A stretch of DNA of 44,298 nt, taken from NCBI GenBank assembly GCA_010906935.1, contig JAAFHC010000060.1, positions 1-44,298 on the forward strand. The letters are read 5' to 3'. The DNA comes from Gelidibacter sp. Lineage in GTDB: Bacteria; Bacteroidota; Bacteroidia; Flavobacteriales; Flavobacteriaceae. Each line of letters opens with the position of its first letter. Position 1 is the first letter of the stretch. This document shows, piece by piece, positions 17,160 to 23,735 of the stretch. The position numbers and the translations under genes were made by a program. The notes below the pieces were generated by a model that searched no databases, had not been told where the DNA came from, and worked only from the letters and a program-made list of their open reading frames with translations.

Positions 17160-17852
17160 ATGAAATTTATAATCATGGGACTAGGAAATTTTGGAGCTTC
17201 ACTTGCCGAAAAATTAACCATTCAAGGAAATGAAGTTATTGGTATTGATACCCGAATGAATAAAGTTGATGCGCTAAAAGAAAAAATCTCCCATACCATT
17301 TGTATGGATGCCACCGACGAATTTACAGTTTCAGGATTGCCGCTAAAAGATACTGATATTGTTGTGGTTGCCATTGGCGAAGACCAGGGCGCAAATATCA
17401 TGGTAACGGCTTTGTTGAAAAATTTGAATGTAAAAAGATTAATTAGCAGAGCCATAAATCCATTGCATGAAAAAGTATTACAAGCTATTGGCGTTGATGA
17501 AATTGTACATCCTGAAGAAGAAACGGCTGAACGCTGGGCAAAAAAACTTTGCTTGGTAGGCGTTGTGGATTCTTATGAATTGAGTGATGATTTCAGTATT
17601 GTTGAAGTAAATGTTCCCCAGCAATATATAGGAAAAACAATAATGGAGACAAATATCAGGAAAAAATACAACCTTTTAGTTTTAACCACCATAAAAAGTT
17701 CGGAAGTTCTAAGCAGTGTTGGACACAGCAAAAAAATAAGAAACGTTCAAGGTGTCGCCAGTTCAGATCTTCTTCTTGAAAAAGATGATGTTTTGGTAGT
17801 TTATGGTGCAAATAAAGATATTAAAGCGCTGCTTAAGAAAAAATTTAATTAA
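17160..17852 (+). CDS. ktrA: Potassium uptake regulator, TrkA/KtrA (RCK) family
   Basis: Cytoplasmic regulatory ring protein for the preceding channel, 230 residues. The N-terminal RCK domain has the Rossmann motif FIIMGLGNFGASLAEKL, IGIDTRMNKVD and CMDATDE (nucleotide binding). The C-terminal RCK_C domain begins near residue 140 (FSIVEVNVPQQYIGKTIMETNIRKKYNLLVL) and ends with DVLVVYGANKDI. The gene is directly downstream of ktrB and presumably cotranscribed. Confidence 0.93.
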   Translation: MKFIIMGLGNFGASLAEKLTIQGNEVIGIDTRMNKVDALKEKISHTICMDATDEFTVSGLPLKDTDIVVVAIGEDQGANIMVTALLKNLNVKRLISRAINPLHEKVLQAIGVDEIVHPEEETAERWAKKLCLVGVVDSYELSDDFSIVEVNVPQQYIGKTIMETNIRKKYNLLVLTTIKSSEVLSSVGHSKKIRNVQGVASSDLLLEKDDVLVVYGANKDIKALLKKKFN

Positions 17853-17936
17853 ATTCAATTTAACATATTATTTAGCGATTGGCAACTAATACTTTGAGCG
17901 CAACATTTTTAAGCTGTCTCAAAATATTTTCGCCAT

Positions 17937-18179
17937 TTATCCATTCATTAATAATGCTTTTATTTCATCTTTTGAAGGCACGCGTCCTTTTATTTTAATT
18001 TCATTGTTGATCACAACCGCAGGTGTCATCATCACCTTAAATTTCATAATTTCCATAATATCTTCCACTTTTTCAATAGTGGCGTCAATATTATTTTCAT
18101 TGATAACTTCCTGAACTACAGCAGTCGTTTGTTTACATTTCGGACAACCAGTTCCCAGAATTTTTATGTTTATGCTCAT
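17937..18179 (-). CDS. Thioredoxin-like redox-active disulfide protein
   Basis: An 80-residue thioredoxin fold with the CPKC active site at residues 12-15 (LGTGCPKCKQT) and the cis-Pro segment MMTPAVVINNEI. It matches the small 'redox-active disulfide protein 2' family that often accompanies arsenic or permease clusters with ArsR. It is the last gene of the arsenic region here, separated from arsR by about 200 bp that hold a dispersed repeat. Its exact substrate is unknown. Confidence 0.85.
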   Translation of the reverse strand: MSINIKILGTGCPKCKQTTAVVQEVINENNIDATIEKVEDIMEIMKFKVMMTPAVVINNEIKIKGRVPSKDEIKALLMNG

Positions 18180-18237
18180 TATTTATGTTTTACTATTTTG
18201 TAGAATTACCTAATTTACTGGTTAAAATAAATATTTT

Positions 18238-18332
18238 GGGCGTTCCCGCCGAAAAGGCGGTCGGGCTTTGCGCTGCAATCTTTTTTTCGGATAAAAACCT
18301 CAAAAAAGTATTTTCACTTCAATCCCTAACGC
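18238..18332 (-). repeat. Dispersed palindromic repeat, copy 2
   Basis: Read on the minus strand it begins GCGTTAGGGATTGAAGTG and ends AAAGCCCGACCGCC, TTTTC, GGCGGGAACGCCC. Ends are the same as copy 1 (13401-13485), but the internal hairpin is different (CCGCC/GGCGG with loop TTTTC) and the centre has diverged, so paired stem bases changed together. Confidence 0.85.
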
Positions 18333-18381
18333 GGATCGTTATCAAAACGAAAATTAATTTTTAGAACTTAGCTAAAAAATA

Positions 18382-18687
18382 TCATTCAAAAAAATTTTCA
18401 AATAATCCTTTTGCTATTTTCCAGTTTTCTTTATTGATACAGTATTTTATTTTGGGCGGATTTACTTCACCCTGAATCAACCCCGCATTTTTTAATTCCT
18501 TTAAATGTTGCGAAATGGTTGATTGTGCCAATGGAAATATCTCTACCAAATCGCCGGTAAAACAAAAAGATTGATATTCCAAATGTTTTAAAATGGCAAT
18601 TCGTGTTGGATTTCCCAACGCTTTGGCAAAACGAGCCAATTGTTTGGTGTCGTCTTTATAAGTTATGTTTTCTGTGATTTTTTCCAT
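18382..18687 (-). CDS. arsR: ArsR-family transcriptional regulator (1)
   Basis: A 101-residue winged-helix repressor. The recognition region FPLAQSTISQHLKELKNAGLIQGE is clear, preceded by ALGNPTRIAILKHLEYQSFCFTGDL. Candidate metal/metalloid ligands are Cys in SFCF and YCIN; the classical ELCVCDL site is not present. It follows the ACR3 gene with a 54-bp gap that contains an operator overlapping a -7 box, so it is probably autoregulated. It is a paralogue of the arsR at 21950-22255 (same length, similar sequence). Confidence 0.92.
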   Translation of the reverse strand: MEKITENITYKDDTKQLARFAKALGNPTRIAILKHLEYQSFCFTGDLVEIFPLAQSTISQHLKELKNAGLIQGEVNPPKIKYCINKENWKIAKGLFENFFE

Positions 18688-18692
18688 TTCTT

Positions 18693-18708
18693 ATCGCAAA
18701 TGTACGAT
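18693..18708 (-). promoter_or_regulatory. Operator and -7 box of arsR (1)
   Basis: Inverted repeat ATCGCA-AATG-TACGAT overlaps TACATTTG (minus strand, 18697-18704), a perfect TAnnTTTG match, 6 bp before the arsR start. Its half-site TACGA is shared with the operator of the other arsR. Confidence 0.55.
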
Positions 18709-18741
18709 TGGAAATAAGGATTAAATATGACTGATATCATC

Positions 18742-19785
18742 TTAGGCTAATTTTTTCTCGCTGAAATACTTTTTCTTTAGCCAAAAAGAAACACGTACCA
18801 AAAGTATCAATGCGGGCACTTCAACCAAAGGTCCAACAACACCTGCAAATGCTTGTCCGGAGTTCAATCCAAACACCGCAATTGCCACCGCAATCGCCAA
18901 TTCAAAATTGTTTCCTGCAGCCGTAAATGCCACTGCTGCCGTTTTATCGTAAGATGAGCCCATGGCTTTGGTGACAAAAAACCCAATAAGAAACATGACA
19001 GTAAAGTATATTAATAATGGCACCGCAATAATCAATACATCCATTGGTATTTCAACAATCAATTCTCCTTTTAAGGAAAACATCACCACAATGGTAAAAA
19101 GCAACGCAATTAAAGTAAGTGGTGAAATGGTTGGAATGAATTTTTTGTTGTACCAATCTTCTCCTTTTAATTTCACCAAAATTAACCGACTTAAAATTCC
19201 CATAACAAACGGAAGTCCCAAATAAATGGCCACACTTTCAGCAATGGTTGCAATGGAAATATCAACAATAGCGCCTTCAAAACCAAAATAAGGAGGAAGA
19301 ACAGTGATAAACAACCAGGCATAAAAACTATAGGCAAATACTTGGAAAATACTGTTTAAAGCCACCAAACCCGCGCCATATTCACTGCTACCTTCTGCCA
19401 AATCATTCCAAACCAACACCATCGCAATACAACGTGCCAACCCTATTAAAATTAATCCCACCATATATTCAGGATAATCCTGTAAAAAAGTAATTGCCAA
19501 AATAAACATTAAAACGGGACCAATAATCCAGTTTAAAATCAACGAAATGGAAAGAATTTTTACGTTTTTAAATACTTTTGGCAGCAACGCGTAATTTACT
19601 TTTGCCAAGGGCGGATACATCATCACAATCAAGCCAATCGCGATTGGTATATTGGTGGTTCCGCTGCTAAAAGAATCAATTAATGTTGGAAATGATGGAA
19701 CAAAATAACCTATTGCCACACCAATTGCCATCGCAATAAATATCCATAAGGTTAAATAACTGTCGAGGAAGCTTAGTTTTTTCAT
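18742..19785 (-). CDS. arsB: Arsenite efflux transporter, ACR3 family
   Basis: Ten-helix membrane exporter for arsenite, 347 residues. ACR3 signatures are [16 protein letters not shown] near residue 55, [18 protein letters not shown] with the essential Cys (about residue 117), FVMGILSRL and [45 protein letters not shown] at the C-terminus. It lies between the arsenate reductase and arsR, the normal ars arrangement. The ACR3 class is often labelled arsB though unrelated to E. coli ArsB. Confidence 0.95.
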   Translation of the reverse strand: MKKLSFLDSYLTLWIFIAMAIGVAIGYFVPSFPTLIDSFSSGTTNIPIAIGLIVMMYPPLAKVNYALLPKVFKNVKILSISLILNWIIGPVLMFILAITFLQDYPEYMVGLILIGLARCIAMVLVWNDLAEGSSEYGAGLVALNSIFQVFAYSFYAWLFITVLPPYFGFEGAIVDISIATIAESVAIYLGLPFVMGILSRLILVKLKGEDWYNKKFIPTISPLTLIALLFTIVVMFSLKGELIVEIPMDVLIIAVPLLIYFTVMFLIGFFVTKAMGSSYDKTAAVAFTAAGNNFELAIAVAIAVFGLNSGQAFAGVVGPLVEVPALILLVRVSFWLKKKYFSEKKLA

Positions 19786-19795
19786 AATTTAATGT

Positions 19796-19860
19796 TGAAT
19801 CGTTGAATTGTTTAACTGTGTATTTGTTTATTCGTTTATTTGTTTATTCGTTGAATTCTA
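19796..19860 (+). repeat. Low-complexity T-rich repeat between acr3 and arsenate reductase
   Basis: Degenerate octamer phrases (GTTTATTC, GTTTATTT, GTTTATTC, GTTGAATT) fill part of the 134-bp gap. No promoter or gene is seen in the gap. Confidence 0.5.
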
Positions 19861-19919
19861 TAAACATATAATCAAATTATTAAGTCTTTATTCTCTTTTC
19901 TCTATTCTTAATCAGCCAA

Positions 19920-20550
19920 TTAACTAATTTTTGAAAAAACAAATAACATTTCAGTGGCAATTTGGTTGCTTCTTTCCTTGTATTTTTCTGCCTGTTGGGC
20001 CGTGTTGTCAAAAGCTTTAGGATCATCATACTTTACAGGAATTCGCTTTTCAGCACCTGGAATAAAAGGACAACCGGCATCTGCTTGGGAACAAGTCATG
20101 ATTGCGGCAAATTCACTTTGCGGATTAAAAGCATCATCAAAGGTTTTAGAAAAACCAATGATTGGATGTTCATTTTCAGCAAATTTAATGGCATAAACCG
20201 GATTTTTGCCTTCTGAAAGCGTTAGTATTTCAAAACCTGCCTGTTCCAAAAGTTTTTGCAGCCATTGGAAAAAGCGCCGTTGCTTCTGTGCCGCCAGAAT
20301 AGCAATGAACATTTTTTATATTGTAAAAAAGGGCTGCCGCCTGTGCCCAAACTTGCGACAAATGACTTCTTCGCGAATTGTGGGTGCAAATAAAATTGAG
20401 GTTTGCATTGTTGCTTTCTGAAACCTTAGATTGAATGTATTCAATTAAAGGCTGCAAAACGCTTTTTCTTTCTTCAGAAACAGTTTTTAAATCGAACGTT
20501 TGAAAGGTATCCGCTATTTTTTGGAATACGGTATTTTTAGCTTTAGTCAT
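19920..20550 (-). pseudogene. arsC: Arsenate reductase, low-molecular-weight phosphatase type, frameshifted
   Basis: Two overlapping frames together give one LMW-phosphatase-type arsenate reductase (about 210 residues). The first (20550 downward) holds the catalytic loop FICTHNSRRSHLSQVW with Cys55, then ends prematurely. The second continues with GFEILTLSEGKNPVYAIKF, MTCSQADAGCPFIPGAEKRI and the C-terminus IATEMLFVFSKIS. Removing one A from the A5 run on the minus strand (T5 at 20253-20257) restores AAKLLEQAGFEIL across the junction. It is either a recent one-base mutation or a sequence error. It lies in the ars operon between the permease and ACR3. Confidence 0.88.
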
Positions 20551-20596
20551 TTTTTAGTTAAATTTAGCATTCATAAAATGGTTAACAGCCACTTAA

Positions 20597-20796
20597 TTAA
20601 GCGTTTGAATTATAGTAATCATTTTTGATATTAATAGTTTCTTCACTTCTTTCATTGGTTATATGTCCGGTTTTTAGCAAATACGGTAATTCTAAAAATT
20701 CCAGTGTAAAGAATTTTTCAAATGTTCCAAAACAATTTCTGCATTGCCTATGATCCTTGTTGCTTCGGCATAACTAGTAAATTTTTGTCGTTTCAC
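20597..20796 (-). pseudogene. Short degraded reading frames between permease and arsenate reductase
   Basis: A GTG at 20796 overlaps the permease stop (GTGA) and opens a 34-codon frame, KRQKFTSYAEATRIIGN..., ending at a TAG at 20692. A second frame, shifted and overlapping, reads FFTLEFLELPYLLKTGHITN and stops at 20597. Together they look like one small gene broken by a frameshift. I do not recognise the family; it may also be chance. Confidence 0.3.
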
Positions 20797-21770
20797 AATA
20801 AAATATTAAATAAATAACCTGAAAGAATGATAAATACCGTTATTACTGAAAAGAAAATGGCAACTAACTTCCACGTCATTACTTTTTTCAAAAGAGTCGC
20901 TTCCGGAATTGAAAGTCCGACCGTTGCCATCATAAAGGCAATTGCGGTTCCAATTGGAACGCCCTTTGCCACGAACACCTGAATCACCGGCACAATACCT
21001 GCAGCATTTGCATACATAGGAACGGCTACAATAACGGCCAAAGGAACTGTCCACCAAGCGCCGCTGCCCAAATATTTTGCAAAGAAATTTTCAGGAACAT
21101 AACCGTGCATCGCTGCACCAATGGCAATACCTACAACCACATAAATCAACACGCCTTTTACAATATCCCAAGCGCTTCTGGTGATTTCCGGAAGTCGTTG
21201 TTTAAAGGTTCTGTTCTCTTCTTTATATTCATCAGAGGAAGCCTGCGCTTTGGCCATAATTTGCTTCACCCAATCAGACAAAAGAGGTTCTAAATTAAAT
21301 TTTCCCAACAACCAGCCGCCAATAGCTCCCAATAAAATACCCGAGCCGGCATAAATCAACGTGGTTTTTAGTCCGAACATTCCCAAAAACATCGCAATGG
21401 CAACTTCATTCACTAATGGTGAAGTAATTAGAAAAGCAAAAGTAACTCCCAAAGGTATGCCGCCTTGCACAAAACCAATGAACAATGGAACCGATGAACA
21501 AGAGCAAAACGGGGTAATTGCGCCAAATATGGAAGCAAAAAAGTACTCTAAGCCGTAAAGCTTTTTACGATTAAGATAATTTTTTAATTTTTCAATAGGA
21601 AAATAGGTGTTGACAATTCCCATCAAAAAAACAATAACGAAAAGTAAAATTAAGATCTTCAGGGTATCATAGACGAAGAAATTAAGTGCTGTGCCCAAAT
21701 GGGTTTCGGCGCTAATCCCAAAAACCGAATAAATAAGCCAATCTGCTAAATGTTGAATCCAATCGAACAT
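20793..21770 (-). CDS. arsP: Permease, ArsP_1 (DUF318) family
   Basis: An inner-membrane permease of 325 residues with about eight helices. The family motif FGAITPFCSCSSVPLFIGFVQGGIPLGVTFAFLITSPLVNEVA (starting near residue 85) carries the CSCSS cysteines; a second conserved block is AVPMYANAAGIVPVIQVFVAKGVPIGTAIAFMMATVGLSIPEATLL. Members characterised as ArsP export trivalent organoarsenicals; other members are uncharacterised, so the substrate here is inferred from the ars context. It starts one base after the stop of the small rhodanese-like frame and belongs to the arsR(2) operon. Confidence 0.88.
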   Translation of the reverse strand: MFDWIQHLADWLIYSVFGISAETHLGTALNFFVYDTLKILILLFVIVFLMGIVNTYFPIEKLKNYLNRKKLYGLEYFFASIFGAITPFCSCSSVPLFIGFVQGGIPLGVTFAFLITSPLVNEVAIAMFLGMFGLKTTLIYAGSGILLGAIGGWLLGKFNLEPLLSDWVKQIMAKAQASSDEYKEENRTFKQRLPEITRSAWDIVKGVLIYVVVGIAIGAAMHGYVPENFFAKYLGSGAWWTVPLAVIVAVPMYANAAGIVPVIQVFVAKGVPIGTAIAFMMATVGLSIPEATLLKKVMTWKLVAIFFSVITVFIILSGYLFNILL

Positions 21771-21771
21771 A

Positions 21772-21948
21772 TCAATCTAATTTTTTAATAAATTCCCGAG
21801 CTTTTTCACCCCTAAGTTGTACTACAAAATCCAACAATCCATTTTCAAAGTATTTAACATGAAAACCTTTACGCTGTAAAAACATCATCACCATAATTAC
21901 GCGGTCTTTGAGTGGACAGGCAGTTACAATGAAAATATTTTTATGCAA
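21772..21948 (-). CDS. Rhodanese-like small protein (58 aa)
   Basis: A short frame starting at a TTG at 21948, one base after the arsR(2) stop, and ending one base before the permease ATG. The sequence HKNIFIVTACPLKDRVIMVM...LQRKGFHVKYFENGLLDF resembles the C-terminal half of rhodaneses: active-site loop C-x4-R at Cys11, then L-x3-GF-x-V-x-YF-x-G-L. The tight packing argues that it is translated. The N-terminal half of a normal rhodanese (about 100 residues) is missing, so it is either a minimal domain or a truncated remnant. Confidence 0.55.
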   Translation of the reverse strand: MHKNIFIVTACPLKDRVIMVMMFLQRKGFHVKYFENGLLDFVVQLRGEKAREFIKKLD

Positions 21949-21949
21949 A

Positions 21950-22255
21950 TTATTTCAATACATTGTTTAAAAGTTTTTTCGCCAATTCCCAATTGGCTCT
22001 ATTGACGCAATATTTAGTTGATGGCGGCGTAACATCACCTTGAATAAGACCTGCATCTTTAAGCTCATTTAAGTGTTGGGAAAGGGTAGATTTTGCGATG
22101 GGAAGTTCTTCGGCCATATCGCCGTGAAAACAGCAAGCTTGAGAATTTAGCAATTGCAAAATGGCAATTCTCACAGGATGCCCCAATGCTTTCGCAAATC
22201 GTGCTGTTTGTTCTTGCTCTTTGGTAAAATAAGCTGACTTTGAAATGGTTTTCAT
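21950..22255 (-). CDS. arsR: ArsR-family transcriptional regulator (2)
   Basis: A 101-residue winged-helix repressor starting at the ATG at 22255 (MKTISKSAYF); a longer frame to 22294 would run across the operator and is rejected. It has ALGHPVRIAILQLLNSQACCFHGDMAEELPIAKSTLSQHLNELKDAGLIQGD. Candidate metalloid ligands are the adjacent CysCys in ACCF and Cys in YCVN. It is the first gene of the operon arsR-rhodanese-permease, which likely continues into the arsenate reductase and ACR3. It has a long palindromic operator in front. Confidence 0.92.
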   Translation of the reverse strand: MKTISKSAYFTKEQEQTARFAKALGHPVRIAILQLLNSQACCFHGDMAEELPIAKSTLSQHLNELKDAGLIQGDVTPPSTKYCVNRANWELAKKLLNNVLK

Positions 22256-22266
22256 CCTTATTTCTT

Positions 22267-22300
22267 TAAATATTGTTCGTAAATATACGAACAATATTTA
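22267..22300 (-). promoter_or_regulatory. Palindromic operator of arsR (2)
   Basis: A 34-bp near-perfect palindrome with 15-bp arms (TAAATATTGTTCGTA and its complement) around AATA, ending 12 bp before the arsR ATG. TATATTTA at 22280-22287 on the minus strand is a near -7 box inside it. It is probably the ArsR binding site. Confidence 0.75.
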
Positions 22301-22549
22301 AAAATTAGTCATACTTATTCCGTTTTTTTATTACAAACGATGCTGCATTTCAAAAAATGCTTGAAAACGCCGCTGAATATTCAAGGCCTTTCAAGGGCGA
22401 CAAATTAGTGTGAAGTTTCGGATGTTAAAAAATGAATCAGAAAAAAGATGATTCATGATATTCCAATAAATCTATATTCAAATAGAAATCAAAAATGTCT
22501 AGCAATCTAAGCTGAAATAAACATTTTAGACAAATTAATAGTTAAGCTA
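22301..22549 (+). other. Spacer between arsR (2) and the J-domain gene
   Basis: About 250 bp without a supported gene. Only a weak inverted repeat ATGAATC/GATTCAT around 22431-22456 without a T-run is visible. The J-domain gene ends at one side and the arsR operator begins at the other. Confidence 0.4.
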
Positions 22550-22987
22550 TTAGGCAGCTTTTTTCGACTTTCTGTAAAGGAACGAATTATACAATTTTCT
22601 TTTGGCAAAATTAGATCGCTGACCACTATTTACGAATTTGGTAAAAAGGTTTTGATTCACGCCAAAATATTCATAGGTGGTTCCGCAAGCAAACGTAATT
22701 TCCAAAAGCATACTTTTATGCTGGAAGTTTTCAATTTTTGATTCAGAAGTTAAACTAGCATATTCTTTTAGATTCGACTCTTTAGTTTCTGGAGCTATAC
22801 TCACTAAAAAATGGTAGCCATCGATAATTTTCGTACTTATGATTCCTGCTTCATGCTTTTTTTCTTCGTCCTGAAATTTATCTGGATGCCATTCTTTCAC
22901 CAATCCTCTGTAAGTTGTTTTCAGTTCTTTTAGATTAATTTCTCCTTCTATCTTAAATATTTTTTTGTACTCATTGATACGCTTCAT
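22550..22987 (-). CDS. J-domain and KTSC-domain protein
   Basis: A 145-residue cytoplasmic protein starting MKRINEYKKIF at 22987. Residues 1-60 form a DnaJ-like J domain with helices around the HPDK motif (LVKEWHPDKFQDEEKK). Residues 85-140 form a KTSC domain (TFACGTTYEYFGVNQNLFTKFVNSGQRSNFAKRKLYNSFLYRK). A J domain implies co-operation with Hsp70; the KTSC role is unknown. The frame could extend to 23062, but TATCTTTG at 23011-23018 is a -7 box that puts the transcript start close before 22987. Confidence 0.88.
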   Translation of the reverse strand: MKRINEYKKIFKIEGEINLKELKTTYRGLVKEWHPDKFQDEEKKHEAGIISTKIIDGYHFLVSIAPETKESNLKEYASLTSESKIENFQHKSMLLEITFACGTTYEYFGVNQNLFTKFVNSGQRSNFAKRKLYNSFLYRKSKKAA

Positions 22988-23010
22988 ATGTGCTGTTTTC
23001 AAATTTCGGG

Positions 23011-23018
23011 CAAAGATA
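23011..23018 (-). promoter_or_regulatory. -7 element of the J-domain gene
   Basis: TATCTTTG on the minus strand matches TAnnTTTG, 23 bp before the ATG at 22987. No TTG is found at -33. Confidence 0.45.
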
Positions 23019-23166
23019 TTCATATTATTTGAATTAATTCTTTCATTTTTAAATTTGAACACAACTAGTTAACTCATTCAAATATAGCTATTTATAAATA
23101 GGAAATCTCTGTAAAACATAGAATTCACAAGGATTTAGATATGTAAAATTATCTGAGAAGCTCCTA

Positions 23167-23342
23167 CAAAGCTCCGTTTTGAAAATCAACAAAAGAAAAC
23201 ATCACAGTCTAAAAAATAAAAGCAAGCTTTGTTTTATTCTGAAGGATTATCTTCGATGTTCCTAACAAAGCTCCGCTTTGAAAATCAACAAAAGAAAAAA
23301 CAAAAGAAAACATCGCAGTCTAAAAAATAAAAGCAAGCTTTG
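23167..23342 (+). repeat. Imperfect direct repeat downstream of tRNA-Arg
   Basis: Copy A at 23167-23231 (65 bp) and copy B at 23266-23342 (77 bp) share CAAAGCTCCG..TTTG, AAAATCAACAAAAGAAAA, CAGTCTAAAAAATAAAAGC and end in AAGCTTTG. Copy B carries a 12-bp internal duplication (ACAAAAGAAAAA). Copy B supplies half of the tRNA terminator. The region 22988-23385 holds no other gene. Confidence 0.8.
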
Positions 23343-23357
23343 ATTTTTAGCTTGCTT
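23323..23357 (-). terminator. Terminator of tRNA-Arg
   Basis: On the minus strand, stem AAGCAAGCT/AGCTTGCTT with a 9-nt loop is followed by TTATTTTTTA. It lies 28 bp behind the tRNA. Confidence 0.75.
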
Positions 23358-23385
23358 AGTTTTCAATTTTTTGTTGATTTATTCG

Positions 23386-23459
23386 TGACCCCGGTAGGAT
23401 TCAAACCTACAACCGCTGGAGCCGAAATCCAGTGCGCTATTCAGTTGCGCCACGAGGCC
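23386..23459 (-). tRNA. tRNA-Arg (TCG)
   Basis: A complete 74-nt cloverleaf: acceptor GGCCTCG/CGGGGTC (with G-T pairs), D arm, anticodon arm CTGGA-TTTCGGC-TCCAG with anticodon TCG, T arm GTAGG-TTTGAAT-CCTAC, discriminator A. CCA is not encoded. The stop codon of the upstream GIY-YIG gene falls in its D loop (nt 21-23), so the two are on one transcript. A partial second copy lies at 23736-23834. Confidence 0.96.
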
Positions 23460-23709
23460 TTTTATTTTGCGAAAGTATTAAAGATTTTATAAACTCTCTT
23501 CCTATTCCTGATTTTAAATATTTTTCACTTTCTCTTGCTTCAATCCTTGTATTATATTGTTTCTCAAAAATCACTCTCCAAGGAGCGTATGCTTTAGTTG
23601 AAATATTCTGATTTGAATTATGTTCCCTTAATCTTTTAGCAACATCAATTGTCATACCTGTATAAGTTCTCTTGTAATTATCACTAAAAAGAACATACAC
23701 ATTAAACAT
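23437..23709 (-). CDS. GIY-YIG nuclease domain protein
   Basis: A 90-residue single-domain GIY-YIG protein. The motif pair reads VYVLFSDNYKRTYTG (residues 4-18), followed by the helix with VAKRLREHN carrying the conserved Arg, then PWRVIFEKQY and RIEARESEKYLKSGIGREF with the putative metal-binding Glu. It is in the size class of small UvrC-like/UPF0213 proteins. Its last codons (KRPRGATE) and its TAG stop are encoded by the 5' end of tRNA-Arg. On the other side it is preceded by only 26 bp separating it from a partial tRNA-Arg copy. Being flanked by tRNA sequence suggests a homing-like element. Confidence 0.85.
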   Translation of the reverse strand: MFNVYVLFSDNYKRTYTGMTIDVAKRLREHNSNQNISTKAYAPWRVIFEKQYNTRIEARESEKYLKSGIGREFIKSLILSQNKRPRGATE

Positions 23710-23735
23710 TAGTTATTGCTTAAATCATTTTTTCA

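Noticed and set aside
21950-22294. Longer arsR(2) start at 22294
   Set aside because: It would translate the palindromic operator and the -7 region; the ATG at 22255 gives a normal 101-residue ArsR.
17937-22300. Arsenic cluster as a mobile genomic island
   Set aside because: No integrase, transposase, tRNA junction or direct-repeat ends flank the cluster; only one dispersed repeat is seen inside it.
22550-23062. Longer J-domain protein starting at 23062
   Set aside because: The upstream part crosses a -7 box (23011-23018) and adds residues not expected before the J domain.
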